Both the position numbers and the translations under genes were made by a program. Source: Bidens hawaiensis (lineage: Eukaryota; Streptophyta; Magnoliopsida; Asterales; Asteraceae). From it: DNA of 64,000 nt. The DNA lies in NCBI GenBank assembly GCA_021521415.1, contig JAIQDT010003023.1, positions 144,766 through 208,765 of the forward strand, read 5' to 3'. Shown here in pieces: positions 1 through 12,475 of the stretch (positions are counted from its first letter, which is position 1; the number at the start of each line of letters is the position of its first letter). The notes below the pieces were generated by a model that had not been told where the DNA came from, did no database searches, and saw nothing but the letters and a program-made list of their open reading frames with translations.

Positions 1-434
1 AGATCACTTGATTACAGACTCTCTCTCTCGAATACTCTCTGGAAAACTGTGTGTAGTTAAATAAGCCTTAACCTAAACCTTATATAGACACGACAACTTC
101 GCCTGGCATGTTCAGGCGAAGTTGTCACTAACTTCGCTTGTCTAACAAGTTCGCCCATATCAGAGAACTTGTTAGCAACTTCGCTTATACAAAACATAAA
201 ACATTACAAACGCTATTACAGACACTAGACACTGAACTACTGACATCATCACCACCAGCTGCAGTTGTCGACTCCCCCTGAGTTGTGGAAGTTCCAAGAG
301 CTTGAGTAGTTCTTGGTAGCTCACCACCTGCATCTTTCGACGCATTGGGATCATCGTCTCTATCATTCCTTCTCTTGGTCCTCAACTCATCTTTACAGAC
401 ACTAGACACTGAACTACTGACATCATGCACCAAC
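1..434 (-). mobile_element. copia-type LTR (family S), cut by window edge
   Basis: Read on the minus strand, this LTR starts TGTTGGTGCATGATG at 434 and runs off the left edge of the window. It is homologous to the complete solo LTR at 11442-11857: both share the same hairpin block, a TATA-like tract and the CATGATGTCAGTAGTTCAG start. It interrupts the RNase H region of an Athila-like element, whose sequence resumes at 435. Unlike the other copy it carries about 144 extra bases (250-393) between two 33-bp direct repeats (217-249 and 394-426). Whether it is a solo LTR or the end of a full element cannot be told from this window. Confidence 0.7.
92..126. promoter_or_regulatory. Perfect hairpin in LTR U3
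   Basis: GACAACTTCGCCTG (92-105) and its exact reverse complement (113-126) flank a 7-nt loop. A second, weaker inverted repeat with the same ACTTCGC core follows at about 142-176. On the minus strand both lie upstream of the TATA-like tract near 80-87, so they sit in U3 and could be enhancer boxes. Confidence 0.6.
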
Positions 435-699
435 AGTACTCGTTCAGCAAACAAGATGCTAAACCCCATATTATCCAATGGATTTACTTCTACAAGAATT
501 CGACATCGAAATCAGGGAAAATAGCGATTCTAAAAATGTCGCAGCCAATCATCTTTCTCATTTGGAATGCCCAGCTTTACAAGAAATGGCGAGGGTTAAG
601 ACAAAAGACAACTTTTCCGCACGAATTTCTTATGCATATCTAGAGTCGTGAAGGACATCATTCTTGGTTCACTGACATAGAAAATTACAAAGCCAGCGG
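435..699 (+). pseudogene. Athila-like gypsy pol fragment 1 (RNase H to integrase N-end)
   Basis: Conceptual translation with frame jumps gives the end of a Ty3/gypsy RNase H (residues like [12 protein letters not shown], then AANHLSHLE), followed by the start of an integrase zinc-finger region (SWFTDIENYKASG). The same RNase H segment recurs at 21690-21835. The fragment breaks at 699, where copia A1 inserted, and continues at 8902 after one copy of the 5-bp target duplication. Stops and indels show that it is dead. Confidence 0.75.
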
Positions 700-1209
700 T
701 GTTGGGTTTTAACAAGATTATCAAAGTGATAAAACCTTACTTTTACCAAAAACTTAGCGGATAAATGTTTTAATTTTTGTTAGTTTATAGTGAATAAAAC
801 CAATTTTATACATGCAAATCCCAAGCCCGGATCCAAATACGAAATACATGCTATCAAACACATGCATGACACTATAAGTTTATGCATGTCAAAAATACCT
901 TTCACAACCAAAGGAAATGTGAAAGAGATGATGAATGGTAGGCTAGAACTTTAAGGTAGGAGTTCCTCAAGCTTGTATACCCCTTCAAGCCTTCAAGCAA
1001 ACACCTTGTAGCTAGGATTTACACTCAAAATTTCTTCCTCCCTTGGCTCCTCTTTTTTTGGCCGAAAATTTAGAGAGAAAAAGGAGAGGAAGAGAGAAAT
1101 TTACTTGTAAATTATGATGCATACAAAAATGAAAGAGAGAAGCTAGAAGTCTTTTGTTTGAATGCACCTTCCAAGTGACCAATCCAAACCATTGCATGCA
1201 CCCACTAGG

Positions 1210-1245
<36 letters not shown>

Positions 1246-1680
1246 TAAAATGAAAGAAGTAAGAGAGGGGGGGGGGGCTCTCTTTCTCTCCCTTCCAAAT
1301 TTTATATTTTCTTTTCATAACATAAAACATTTATATAATCTTATGTTATTTCTTAGTAATTTTATAACATAAGTATCATGCAAAGTTAATTAGTCTTATA
1401 TATATATTGTTATTTAAGCAACTTAAATAACACTATATAATGTCTTCTCTCAAAATATAAATCATCCATATGATTTATTTATTTCACAAGTACAATGTAT
1501 TTAGAAACCCTTTTCCAAATAGCTTAAGTGTTAATATTTATTTACTATGATCATATCATAAATAAACAAACAAATATAGTTGGTGTTTGTCTAGCTTGTT
1601 ATTGGGTATGACCCGACTTGGATCATAACGTACTAGCAACATCAATAATAATATGTGTCTTGGGCAGACTGAGTCCAACA
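700..1680 (-). repeat. 3' LTR of copia A1
   Basis: This 981-bp LTR is nearly identical to 7899-8901 apart from microsatellite length and a few substitutions. It contains a (TAA)n tract at about 1209-1244 and a run of ten G at about 1267-1276. The right copy has a longer (TAA)n (8406-8471) and an extra (TA)n at about 8618-8643. Confidence 0.9.
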
Positions 1681-2457
1681 ATCTCCCACTTGCACAAGAT
1701 ACATAGAAGATTGATGCAAGTAGCAAATACCACCTAACTACGGTTTACTACCCCTAATACGCATGAGGAAGTGCCATTCAATAACATCATCCCCTTCAAG
1801 TCCCTTACTTGAAATGATTTAGGTGAATCTATCATTTATCCTTTTGCCACAGATGTCATGTCAAATCCAGAGACACAGAGTGATCATTCTCTATTGATTT
1901 AACTTTGCAGGCCTTAGACATCTTGCTCTCAACGAATAAGAGGGACAAATCCCCTTTTGAATACATGTGTCTTTCACAATCACCTAGTACTATACTTGAT
2001 CTTAGACTTATGTACTGTCATGTTTCAGAGTAGCGAAGAACTAAGTCAAAGCATAATACTTGGTGAATATGAAGAGCCAATATGTATCTCAGGTCGGAGG
2101 ATACTATGATATTCGTCTTTTACTCAAATTTACTTATGATCAATCACAAAGATTCCATGTAGTAACATTCGGGTCAGTCCAATATTTATATCCCATAAAT
2201 ATCTATAAACCTTGGCAGCAACCTTTTGCTCTATATTCATACCTTATGAATATCTACCAATCCAAGTTCATAATAGTCTTACCTTCATACTTGTTCTCAC
2301 AATTATGAGCGACTATGGACATTTAGAATAATTATTAAATTATTCATGGATTTAAACATGCTAAAATGGAACATAACTCAAAATGTCATAATGATAAACC
2401 ATAATCATATGAATGAGTGAAAATAACAATTTTTCCGATATCTAAATACAAATTAGA
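1681..2457 (-). other. Polypurine tract and 3' untranslated region of copia A1
   Basis: Next to the LTR the minus strand reads GCAAGTGGGAGAT, a typical copia polypurine tract (1681-1693). The remaining roughly 760 bases up to the RNase H end show no coding potential. The equivalent segment is deleted in copy A2. Confidence 0.75.
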
Positions 2458-5400
2458 TCATATCCAATCACTACAATATCCAAGTCCTAAGGCACAAGTG
2501 TGACCTTCATGCTTTGGCCTTTCAAGGAGCTTCATGAGTGGAACCGCAATGTTTTGATCGGTGTGAACTTTGCGAATACATATCTTTCCTTTCTCAACTT
2601 CATCCCTTATGTAGTTGAACCTCCGCTCAATGTGCCTCGTCTTTTGATGAGCACAAGGTTCCTTGATTTGAGCAATCGCACCCTCGTTGTCACAAAAGAT
2701 TTCTAGAGGGTCCTGAATGGTACGGACCACCCGAGCTGCCAATGAGGCTGCGATGTATTCCGATTCTATGATGGACAATGCTACCACATCTTGTTTCGAC
2801 CTCTTCCAAGAGACTGCCCCACCATTCAAAACGAAAACGTATCCCGATTGTGATCGAGAATCATCTCGATCGATTTGGAAACTCGCATCCGTGTAGCCCT
2901 TTATAACGAGTTACTCCTCACCAGAACCGTATATTAAAAACATATCCTTAGTTCTTCAAAGGTATTTCAATATACTCTTAACCGCCATCCAATGGCTACT
3001 TCCCGGATTATGTTGGAATCTACTTGTCATGCTTAAAGCGCATGACACATCCGGTCTAGTGCATACCATTGCATACATGATGGATCCAAAAGCCGATGCG
3101 TATGGGATCACATTCATTTTATCTTGCTCTTCCTTTGATCTTGGACATTAAGACACACTCAATATCATTCCTTTTTGAATAGGTACCAAACCTCACTTAG
3201 AGTTCTCCATCTTAAACCTTTTCAAGATTTTGTCAATGTATGCACTTTGGTTTAAACCTATCAACCGCCTTGTTCTATCCCTATAGATCTTTATTCCCAA
3301 AATATAGGCGGCTTCACCAAGATCTTTAATGGAAAAACAACTTTCAAGCCATGCTTTTACACCTTCCATGGTTGGAATGTCATGAACATACAATACTAAG
3401 AAAGTGATGATGCTCCCACTAGCTTTCTTATACACACAAGCTTCATCACCATTCTTGATGAATCCAAATTTCTTAACTTCTTCATCAAAACGGTGATTCA
3501 AACTTCTAGATGCTTGTTTGAATCCATAGATTGATTTCTTTAACTTGCATACTTTGTTAGGATGTTGTGGATCGACAAAACCTTCGGGTTGAACCATATA
3601 GACATCTTCCTCAAGATGCCCATTTAGAAAAGCGGTTTTGACATCCATTCGCCATATCTCATAGTTATAATGTGCGGCTATGGCAAACAATATCCTAATA
3701 GACTTTAGCATTGCTACGGGAGAAAAAGTTTCATCATAGTCAACCCCTTGAGTTTGAGTAAAACCTTTTGCTACAAGTCTTTCTTTATAAGTATCCAAGT
3801 TTCCATGCATATCGGTTTTCTTCTTGAAAACCCACTTACTTCCAACCGGTTTGAAATTAAGAGGTGGTACAACCAAATCCCATACTTGGTTGTCATGCAT
3901 GGATGGCATCTCAACGTTCATGGCTTGAAGCCATTTGTCACAATCGGATTGTGACATTGCATCACGGTATGTGGTGGGTTCATCCGAATCTACCACATAG
4001 CATCCATCCATAAAAAATCGATATCTTTCTAGTGAATGACTAATTCTACCGGATTTGCGAACGTTTTGTGTGTTTTGATCAACCGTTTGATCATTCTCAA
4101 CATCCTCTTGTTGATTGCTAGTATAAACCAAAAGTGTATTGGCTTGTGATTCTCGATCCTCCTCGAGTTCCACCGTTCTACTAGTACCTTCCATAAGGAA
4201 CTTAGTTTCCAAGAACTCGGCCTTTCGAGCAATGAACACTTTTTGCTCGGTTGGGTTATAGAAATAATATCCCATAGAATCTTTGGGATATCCTACAAAG
4301 ATACACTTAGTGGATCGACTTTCAAGTTTATTTTGGGTGTTGTTCTTGACATAAGCCTCACAACCCCATACCTTTAAATATGATAATGATGGAGCCCTTC
4401 ATTCCATATTTCAAAAGGTGTCTTATCCACTTTCTTGGTTGGGGCCATATTTAGAATACGGGCCGCGGAGAGCAAAGCGAAACCCCTAAATGATAGAGGC
4501 ATTGTGCTTCTAGCCATCATAGATCGAACCATATCTAATAGAGTTTGATTTCTCCTCTCGGACATAACACTGTGTTGTGGTGTTCCGGGTGGAGTAAGTT
4601 GTGAGATGATCCCACAATTTCTAAGATGATCTTGGAAAGCATCACTTAGGTATTCACCTCCTCTATCCGAACGAAGTACTTTGATGGTTTTATCGAGTTG
4701 ATTTTGTACTTCATTTTGGAAGATTTTGAACATTTCAAAAGCTTCATCTTTGTTTCTTAACAAGTACAAATACCCATAACGAGTATAGTCGTCAATAAAG
4801 GTAATGAAGTATCTTTCACCATTCCTTGTCATTGCCATAAAAGGACCACATACATCCGAATGTATGATACCTAATAAGTCTTTTGCCCTTTGGTTTGTTC
4901 CACTAAAGGGGTCCTCGATCATCTTTCCTAACATACAAGACTCGCATTTATCAAATGAATCACCTTCACTTGATTCCAAAAGACCATTCTTTTGAAATGT
5001 ATGTTTGTGATCTTTGTTTATATGACCAAGGCGACAATGCCAAAGATAAGTTTTACTCAAATCCATTTTAAGTCTTTGGTGCTTGATTGGTATAACATGT
5101 TATCATAAGATGTGTTATTATGAACCAATTCATAAATGCCATTAAATGGCATTGCTTTAAAATAAAATAAATCATTCATGAAAATAAAAATACAATCATC
5201 CATAAACTTAAAATCATAACCATATTGTCTTAGAAGTGAAATGGAGATAATATTCCTAGTCAAACTAGGAGCATACAAAACATTATTTAAAATAACTTCC
5301 AAACCATTTGGAAGCTTCAAAATGTAATTCCCTCGTGCTTCGACAACAACCTTTGCTCCGTTGCCCATGAAGAGACTAATATCTCCCTTCTTGAATACTT

Positions 5401-6412
5401 CATTTCCTTTGAACCCCTGCAACAAATTGCAAATATGAGTTCCACATCCGGTATCCAATACCCATGTGTTAGAGGAAATAATATTAAGATCAACATGAAT
5501 CATGAAAGTTGTACCCGAGGTTTGCCCCGTATCCCTCTTAGCTTTCAACTCTTTGAGACGGGTTGGACAATTCCTCATCCAATGGCCAATCTCCCCACAT
5601 CCAAAGCATGGATCCTCCGAGCTAACCTTTAGCTTCTTTGGTTTGGGTGGTTCCACTTTTGCCTTTCCCTTGAACTTGCCCTTGACTTGTCCCTTACCTT
5701 TGGCAACCTTTGCCTTAGGTTCCGGGTGATGCCTCTTGCTATTTCCACCTTCATTGATCGTGAGAACGGGTAAAACCTTCTTACCCATTCCCGTCTCGGC
5801 CATCTTGAGCATTGCGTGAAGCTGACCAACGCTTTTGTCCCATCCATTCATATTGTAATTCATTACAAAGGTCTCAAATTTCTTGGTTAGACCATTTAGG
5901 ATCAAATCCGTGGCTAACTCCTTTGAGACAGGATAATTAAGACGCTCGAGACGATCAATGTGGCTTTTCATCTTAAGCACATAGGAGGAAACGGATTAGG
6001 TTTCTTCCATAAGACATGCATGAAGCGCTCGAACCGTTTCGAAGCGCTCCACCCTAGCTTGTGTAAGGAACATTTCCTTAAGTTGGGTAATCATGTCGTA
6101 TGCCCCATGAAGTTCAAAATCCTTTTGAATTTCGGGAATCATAGTTCCCAACATGATGCAAGAAACATGCACCGAATCCTCATTGAGCTTTACCCAATTG
6201 TTATAGTTATCGGCATCGTCAACGCTAGGTTCATCGGGAATAGGCTCGTCTATTACGTAGTATTTCTTTTCTTGCTGGAGAACGATTCTCAAGTTTCGAT
6301 ACCAATCCATAAAGTTGGTATAGTTTAGACGATCCTTATCAAGAATAGATCTTAGTGATAGGTTATTAACGGGTGGCATAATAACGTTAGGTGGATTGTT
6401 GATTGCGGCCAT
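2458..6412 (-). pseudogene. copia A1 gag-pol, broken
   Basis: Translation starts at the ATG at 6412 (MAAINNPPNVIMPPVNN). In order it shows gag, a CCHC knuckle (CFGCGEIGHWMRNCP, about 5590), protease (WVLDTGCGTHICN, about 5450), the integrase HHCC and DDE core (WHCRLGHI; IHSDVCGPF; VLRSDRGGEYLS), RT (TAFLNGHLEEDVYM, LYVHDI) and RNase H ([22 protein letters not shown]). The RT catalytic YVDD reads YVHD. Comparison with copy A2 locates the lesions: a CAA-to-TAA stop at 5996-5998, 1-nt losses near 5075 and 4391, and an AGA-to-TGA stop at about 3193-3195. More stops fall in 2830-3192. It cannot make a functional polyprotein. Confidence 0.9.
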
Positions 6413-7898
6413 CTACAAATATAACAAAGCTCAATTTTAGTATTTTCGATATCAATAATTAATTTTAATCGTTAATACCCTTTATGTCTCCAAGACAATC
6501 TAGAACCCAACGTTACATTCAAATATTAGTTAGGTGACCTTTATCCTACTATTTAAATTAACAAGGTAGTCAACATTTGACGATTGCAACCCTTTGCAAC
6601 TTCTAGTTTTATGGGATCGGTTAAACATCTTACGTTTAGTTGGCATGTTTAATCCCATCAACACCATTGTACACCATGCTTCGGTGACCCTATTCACATA
6701 GTTTCCAATTTAAGTCGTCCTACTTATACACACATGTGAGTTTACATATACAAGTGGTTAGGTGACCTTTATCCTACTTATATGGTAAACCCACCTCAAA
6801 CTCACAAGTTTCCTCCAAAATGGTTAGGTGAACTTTATCCCATATCGAGTTCCCAAGTGATTCGAGTGCTGTATAAAAGGATGGTGTTCAACTTATTTTA
6901 TAAAAGGGATTTTCGTTTTCTAAATTCTAGATTGGAAAACCATTTATGTACCTTTTATTTGCATGCATTCAAATGTATGGTACTTGGTTGAAAAACCCAT
7001 TTTCAAAGTTCCTATTAATAAAACTCATTTTATTATGAAATCATTAGACTTTAATAAAACCAATTTTTATTACCTAACGATTTCTAAGGAACCAATTTTA
7101 TGCTTGTTGTTGATTTTAAGTAGTTAGCAAACCATATTGCAATAACACAAACAAAAGTAAATCAACCATGCAAGCATAAAACATACAACCACAAGTTCAT
7201 AACCATAGCCTCCTAATGTTGACTACACTTGTTGACCGAAGACAAGTGCGCCAAAAGGTCTCACCTAAGGGACCCAAAAGGACTTAAGCTTGTGTCGGTG
7301 AACTCCCACTTGATCTCGCATCCAAATGCTTCAAGGGCTCAATCCGTGTTGTGGTCTCCATCACTTCACTTGGGTCTCCTTCCTTGCATCTTCTTTTACA
7401 AAATATATCCTAATGCATTTTTCTAGTAAAAGAAATGCATCTAATCTACTTATTACAAGCCAAATAAATGAATAAATAGAGTACAAACCCAATTAAATAT
7501 TACAACCATATTGAATGAACAAACAACCACTTGAATGAACAAACACATCAACACAATCATTCAACCAAACACAAGGCCATGGCTAGGTTATGAACATCTA
7601 TCACACATCCAAATATGCAATAATCACAAGACCAAAAAATGGTTCCCCTTTGACCCTAAACTTTCGGCCTAAACTTTAACAAAACTGAAATTTTCGGATT
7701 TTGTCCAAACAACACAATCAATCATCCAAATGACTTAGTTTTTCACGATTACCACATGCATGTAAAGTATAACCTTGAAAAACCATAGGGTAACCAAAAC
7801 CCCTAAAATTTTCGGCCATATGATAAAACCCCACCATAAACCCGAAAATTTTTGAGTCTAATGAAGCATGCATCCGTATAAGCGGCTCTTGATGTCAT
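6413..7898 (-). other. copia A1 leader and primer-binding site
   Basis: This is an unusually long (about 1.5 kb) region between the 5' LTR and the gag ATG without supported ORFs. Next to the LTR the minus strand reads TGACATCAAGAGCCGC (copy A2: TGGCATCAAGAGCCGC). That resembles, with differences, the initiator-Met tRNA primer site used by plant copia elements. A motif GGTTAGGTGACCTTTATCC recurs near 6528, 6757 and 6822, and equivalents exist in A2. Confidence 0.6.
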
Positions 7899-8408
7899 TG
7901 TTGGGTTTTAACAAGATTATTAAAGTGATAAAACCTTACTTTTACCAAAAACTCAGCGGATAAATGTTTTAAATCTTGTTAGTTTATAGTGTATAAAACC
8001 AATTTTATACATGCAAATCCCAAACCTGGATCCAAATACGAAATACATGCTATCAAACACATGCATGACACTATAAGTTTATGCATGTCAAAAATACCTT
8101 TCACAACCAAAGGAAATGTGAAAGAGATGATGAATGGTAGGCTAGAACTTTAAGGTAGGAGTTCCTCAAGCTTGTATACCCCTTCAAGCCTTCAAGCAAA
8201 CACCTTGTAGCTAGGATTTACACTCAAAATTTCTTCCTCCCTTGGCTCCTCTTTTTTTGGCCGAAAATTTAGAGAGAAAAAGGAGAGGAAGAGAGAAATT
8301 TACTTGTGAATTATGATGCATACAAAAATGAAAGAGAGAAGCTAGAAGTCTTTTGTTTGAATGCACCTTCCAAGTGACCAATCCAAACCATTGCATGCAC
8401 CCACTAGG

Positions 8409-8471
<63 letters not shown>

Positions 8472-8901
8472 TAAAATGAAAGAAGTAAGAGAGGGGGGGG
8501 CTCTCTTTCTCTCCCTTTCAAATTTTATATTTTCTTTTCATAACATAAAACATTTATATAATCTTATGTTATTTCTTAGTAATTGTATAACATAAGTATC
8601 ATGCAAAGTTAATTAGTCTTATATATATATATATATATATATATTGTTATTTAAGCAACTTAAATAACACTATATAATGTCTTCTCTCAAAATATAAATC
8701 ATCCATATGATTTATTTATTTCACAAGTACAATGTATTTAGAAACCCTTTTCCAAATAGCTTAAGTGTTAATATTTATTTACTATGATCATATCATATAG
8801 TTGGTGTTTGTCTAGCTTGTTATTGGGTATGGCCCGACTTGGATCATAACGTACTAGCCACATCAATAATAATATGTGTCTTGGGCAGACCGAGTCCAAC
8901 A
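7899..8901 (-). repeat. 5' LTR of copia A1
   Basis: This LTR matches 700-1680 over its whole length, with TGTTGG...CCAACA ends. It is followed by the second AGCGG target duplication and by the resumed Athila-like integrase. Confidence 0.9.
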
Positions 8902-9056
8902 AGCGGAATCATTCTCAAAGGACCTGTCAGCAAAGGAAGAAATTATTCTTTGAAGCCTGGTATTACTTCTGGGATGATTCTTACTTATTCTGCATAGGGG
9001 CTGATTATATCATCTGAAGATGCGGCATGGAGAAGAAACACGCATTATTATGAAAC
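8902..9056 (+). pseudogene. Athila-like gypsy pol fragment 2 (integrase zinc-finger region)
   Basis: This 155-bp island lies between copia A1 and the Tat element. One frame reads FEAWYYFWDDSYLFCIGADY, the conserved segment of Athila-type integrase just before the HHCC finger. It directly continues 435-699 and is continued at 19098. Two retrotransposons therefore landed about 150 bp apart in one dead integrase gene. Confidence 0.75.
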
Positions 9057-9625
9057 TGTTAGGGCTCGGATTTTCAGCATCTTCAGCAAGCAATATGTTC
9101 AGGATAATTTCAGAATATGGTATTCTCCAAGGTAACGGGTATCCTAAATATGTTGTATAACTAACAATATTTTTCGCAGTATTTCCTTGTTTACCAGGTC
9201 AAGAGATGTCGCCATAATTGCCTAAAGACCCGCACGTGCAATTAATAGGACTTGGTAAAAAAGGAAATGTGACTAAATGGAAGGAGTCAAATCATCTCCG
9301 GAATTTTAGGAATGTTTGTTAGGTTATTATTTGTATAAATAGAGCTAGAATCTGGATCATAACACACACTCTAGACAAACGAGACTTACTAGTACTCGCA
9401 TTCTCTGTAATCACGATCGAGTTTCAGCTCCACACTTGTAACCACTTTGTTATTAATAAATCGTTGGTAATAGTTTTCACCACCCGGGGTTTTTTCTTGT
9501 TATCCTAAGGATAATAGGTTTTTTTCTCGCAACAAATCTCTGTGTTCAAGTCATTTTTACAAGCACCTAGTCCCATTTTACTAATTTGGTTGTAAAATCA
9601 TATTTGTTAATTTTTTACCAAAACA
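9057..9625 (+). repeat. 5' LTR of Tat element
   Basis: This 569-bp LTR starts TGTTAGGGCTCGG and ends ACCAAAACA. A TATA box (TATAAATAGAGC, about 9331-9342) marks the presumed U3/R boundary. Confidence 0.9.
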
Positions 9626-9702
9626 ATTTGGCGCCCACCGTGGGGCTACGGTGCTTCAATCCTTGAAATCCGTTTATTTCATTTTCAATCACTTTCATTC
9701 TC
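9626..9702 (+). other. Primer-binding site and leader of Tat element
   Basis: The sequence TGGCGCCCACCGTGGGGC (from 9629) lies 3 nt after the LTR, the standard place for a gypsy tRNA primer site. The first in-frame ATG of gag follows at 9703. Confidence 0.8.
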
Positions 9703-11441
9703 TTGAAAATGGCCTCACAACCAAAAACCAGTTCAGTCTTTGCTCCGGTGGTCACTGTTGCTTCAAATGTCACCCCAGGACCTCCACCACTGCCGAAGAA
9801 TAATACTCAGCCCAGAGGAGAACTTCCACCATTCGCGGGATCCTCTACACGGGTAGACCCGGTTATTTCTAACAATGACATTTTGGCTTTGATGAAACAG
9901 GTCAAAACACACATGGAGCATCAAGAAAAGACCAACTCAAGGCTATTTAAGGAGATTGAAGGGATCAAAAAGAGGCCAGGTTAGGAGGCTACTCCAATCA
10001 TGCCCAGGATTCTTGATTTTGGTTCTCCAGGATCATCCATCCTTCAGAATCTCGGATCCTTGGGGACACAATCAACAAGTACTCCGTCTCAGCAGCAACC
10101 AGGATACGGGGGAACTTATCTTTCGGTATTATTGGAATTACCTAGACCAACAAGGCCAGAATCCATCAACATGCATCCTCGTTCAACCATGCCAGCTGGC
10201 GTATTCTCATTAGGATCTCCCATGGTGTCCTCTGAAGTGCATGTCGGGGATGATATCCCAATGCAGACGTCACCTTATCCTGAGGATACACTCAATGGAA
10301 ATATTTGTCGTCAAGGCTCAGGATACCAAAGGCCTATCCACAATCTCGGTAACAATTCATTTAATGCAAATTTATACACTAATCGTGGATCTGTGCAGGA
10401 TAAGGGGATATCTCTAGAGATAGCAAGGGAATTTCAGAAAATGAAAGACATGATTTCCAATATCCCAGGGATAATACGTCCCATAGCTGAAGTCCCCGCA
10501 GGTAACGACAGGTTATCCAGGTTCACTTGGCCTACATGTTACGTAGAAATCCCCAAGAAGTTCCAAACTCCCAGCATGAAGTTGTACGACGGCACTACGA
10601 ATCCTGAGAAACACGTAGCTCAGTATAAAAAAAGGATGGAGATCAACCCCATCCCCATTGACATCAAAGAAGCTTGCCTATGCAAGGGATTCGGTTCAAC
10701 ATTGACGGGGCCAGCCCTCAAATGGTTATTGAGTATTCCTTCTAACACTGTTACCACATTTTCTCATTTAATTAACTTGTTCAATAATCAATTTTCTTGT
10801 AGTAGATCTTTTGAGAAAATGACAGGTGAGTTATATAGAATTGTTCAGCATAACAATGAATCCTTAAGGGAATACATAACCAGATTTAGCAGGGAAGCTT
10901 TGAAAATCCCCAACCTTGACATGGCAGCTACTATTGAAGCCTTCAAGATGGGATTAAGGAAGGATTCTTCTTTCTATGATGATCTTGTCATGACTCCATG
11001 CAGGAATCTTGATGAAGTCAGAAACAGGGCGTTAAGATACATTCGGCTAGAGGATGACAAGAAGGCTCATGGAAAGTTGATTATCCCGAAGTATGAGTCT
11101 ACCAACAGGAAATCAGACTCTCCACAAAAGTTCTCCAGGACAAATCCATATTCCAAACAGGATAATTCCGGGATAAATGCCGTGGAAGAAGATGAAGATG
11201 ATGAAAAGTATCCTAAAATCTCTGAATATTGTATTAATATTGATATTAGTGGTGTGATATGTGCCATGCAGGATTTAGGTGACAAGGCCAGATAGCCTAA
11301 GAAAAATGAAAAGCCCGGATCCATCAAAGACAAGCCCAAATGGTGTGCATTCCATGAAGACTTTGGCCATCGCACTGAAGATTGCATAGCACTTCGGAAA
11401 GAAATAGGATACCTTCTTAGCAAAGGATACCTGAAGGAACT

Positions 11442-11857
11442 TGTAGGTTCCCAGCCGGATCTACACGGAATATCTCGTTCTACGTAGGTGCGGAATCCCT
11501 ACGTAAGACGTTATGAGCGTAGAAGACGATATACGTTAACACGATCGAACACACGTTACAATAAACAAATACTCATTGTATTGCAACTAAAAACACGTGA
11601 TATCAATGATCACCGATTACACAACACGTTAACTGACTCATACAATCAAAAATCACGTTCTAAGCCGTAACCTAGCCATATATAAACACGACAACTTCGC
11701 CTGGCATGTTCAGGCGAAGTTGTCCCTAACTTCGCTTAGTTCATAAGTTCGCCTGTATCAGCGAACTTGTGAGCTAACTTCGCTTACATCCAAATACAAA
11801 TCTAACAAACTCGATTACAGACACTTGACACTGAACTACTGACATCATGTACCAACA
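11442..11857 (-). mobile_element. Solo LTR (family S) nested in Tat gag
   Basis: A 416-bp unit is flanked by exact GAACT duplications (11437-11441 and 11858-11862). The ends are TGTAGG...CCAACA on the plus strand, so TGTTGG...CCTACA on the minus strand. No internal element sequence remains, which is the result of recombination between two LTRs. A minus-strand TATA tract (TTTATATATGG, near 11677-11687) lies just downstream of the hairpin block. Confidence 0.92.
11690..11724. promoter_or_regulatory. Perfect hairpin in LTR U3
   Basis: This is the same 14-bp perfect inverted repeat as at 92-126, with the same 7-nt loop GCATGTT. A second stem with an AAGTTCGC/GCGAACTT core follows at about 11741-11764. 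The array ends about 5 nt upstream of the minus-strand TATA tract. Conservation between two otherwise diverged copies argues for function or for recent common origin. Confidence 0.65.
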
Positions 11858-12022
11858 GAACTGTTTGGAAGAAACAAGAACAAGAGTCAGGATCCTGTCA
11901 AGATTCCTGAAAGGGCACCTTCTCCTCCACCCAGAGTTAAGGTTGTATCCTTTATCTCAAGAGGATCCGACATCTGTGGAACCTCATATTCAGCAGCTAA
12001 GAAGTGTTCCAAAGAAACAAAG

Positions 12023-12475
12023 ATGGACAACGGAGAAAGACCTCTCCGCACTTCCACTCTGACAACTCAAAAGATCATATCCTTCGACAAGGAGGATCGA
12101 TGTGATCTTGTGGATCCCAACCATGGTGGTTTGGTAATCACTTTATGGATAGCTAACTGTTTTGTGCGCAGGATACTCGTTGATGGAAAAAGCTCTGTGA
12201 TCATTATCCAAATGGATGCCTTGAAGAAGATGGATATCCCAGAAACGGAGATTATCCCGAAATCCTCAGTCCTCGAAGGGTTTAGTGGCAAGACAAAGAA
12301 TACTTTGGGAGAAATCAAACTTCCAATATATATTGAGGGAACTAACTCTCTACAAAAATTTTGTGTTATTGACTCATTATCTTGTTGCAATGTGATATTA
12401 GGCAGGCCCTGGATCCACAACAAGAAGGCAGTACCCTCAACTTATCATCAATGTGTGAAACTCCCAAGTCCTTAG
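12023..12475 (+). pseudogene. Tat element protease region
   Basis: The open stretch ISFDKEDRCDLVDPNHGGLV leads to RRILVDGKSSVIII, the aspartic-protease active-site region. Here the D-S/T-G triad is altered to DGK (Tat elements commonly have DGGSS). ILGRPWIH marks the conserved C-end. A TAG at 12473 ends the frame, and the spacer 12476-12628 leads into RT. Loss of a canonical triad suggests that the enzyme is inactive. Confidence 0.7.

Larger units (their letters stand above)
700..8901 (-). mobile_element. Ty1/copia retrotransposon A1, full length but decayed
   Basis: The element is bounded by two LTRs of about 1 kb that run TGTTGG...CCAACA in both orientations, and by an exact 5-bp target duplication AGCGG (695-699 and 8902-8906). 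The polypurine tract next to the left LTR, the degenerate primer-binding site next to the right LTR and the coding frames all agree on minus-strand orientation. Domain order is gag, protease, integrase, RT, RNase H, which is the copia order. A second copy (A2) lies at 35724-44140. Confidence 0.93.
9703..12022 (+). pseudogene. Tat element gag
   Basis: A Met-initiated frame (MKMASQPKTSS) is stopped by TAG at 9982-9984. The frame continues from about 10000 to TAG near 11293, and then through a CCHC knuckle (WCAFHEDFGHRTEDC, about 11340) and a basic segment ending KELFGRNK. The solo LTR 11442-11857 splits the gene inside the KEL codons, and the same frame resumes at 11863 (SQDPVKIPERAPSPPP). The segment around 10580-11050 matches the retrotransposon gag capsid domain (TNPEKHVAQYKKRM; LREYITRFSREALKI). 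Two stops and the insertion make it a pseudogene. Confidence 0.85.

Noticed and set aside
1205..1280. (TAA)n and poly-G tracts, and the (TAA)n plus (TA)n in the partner LTR.
   Set aside because: Ordinary microsatellites inside LTRs. The length difference between partners is expected slippage.
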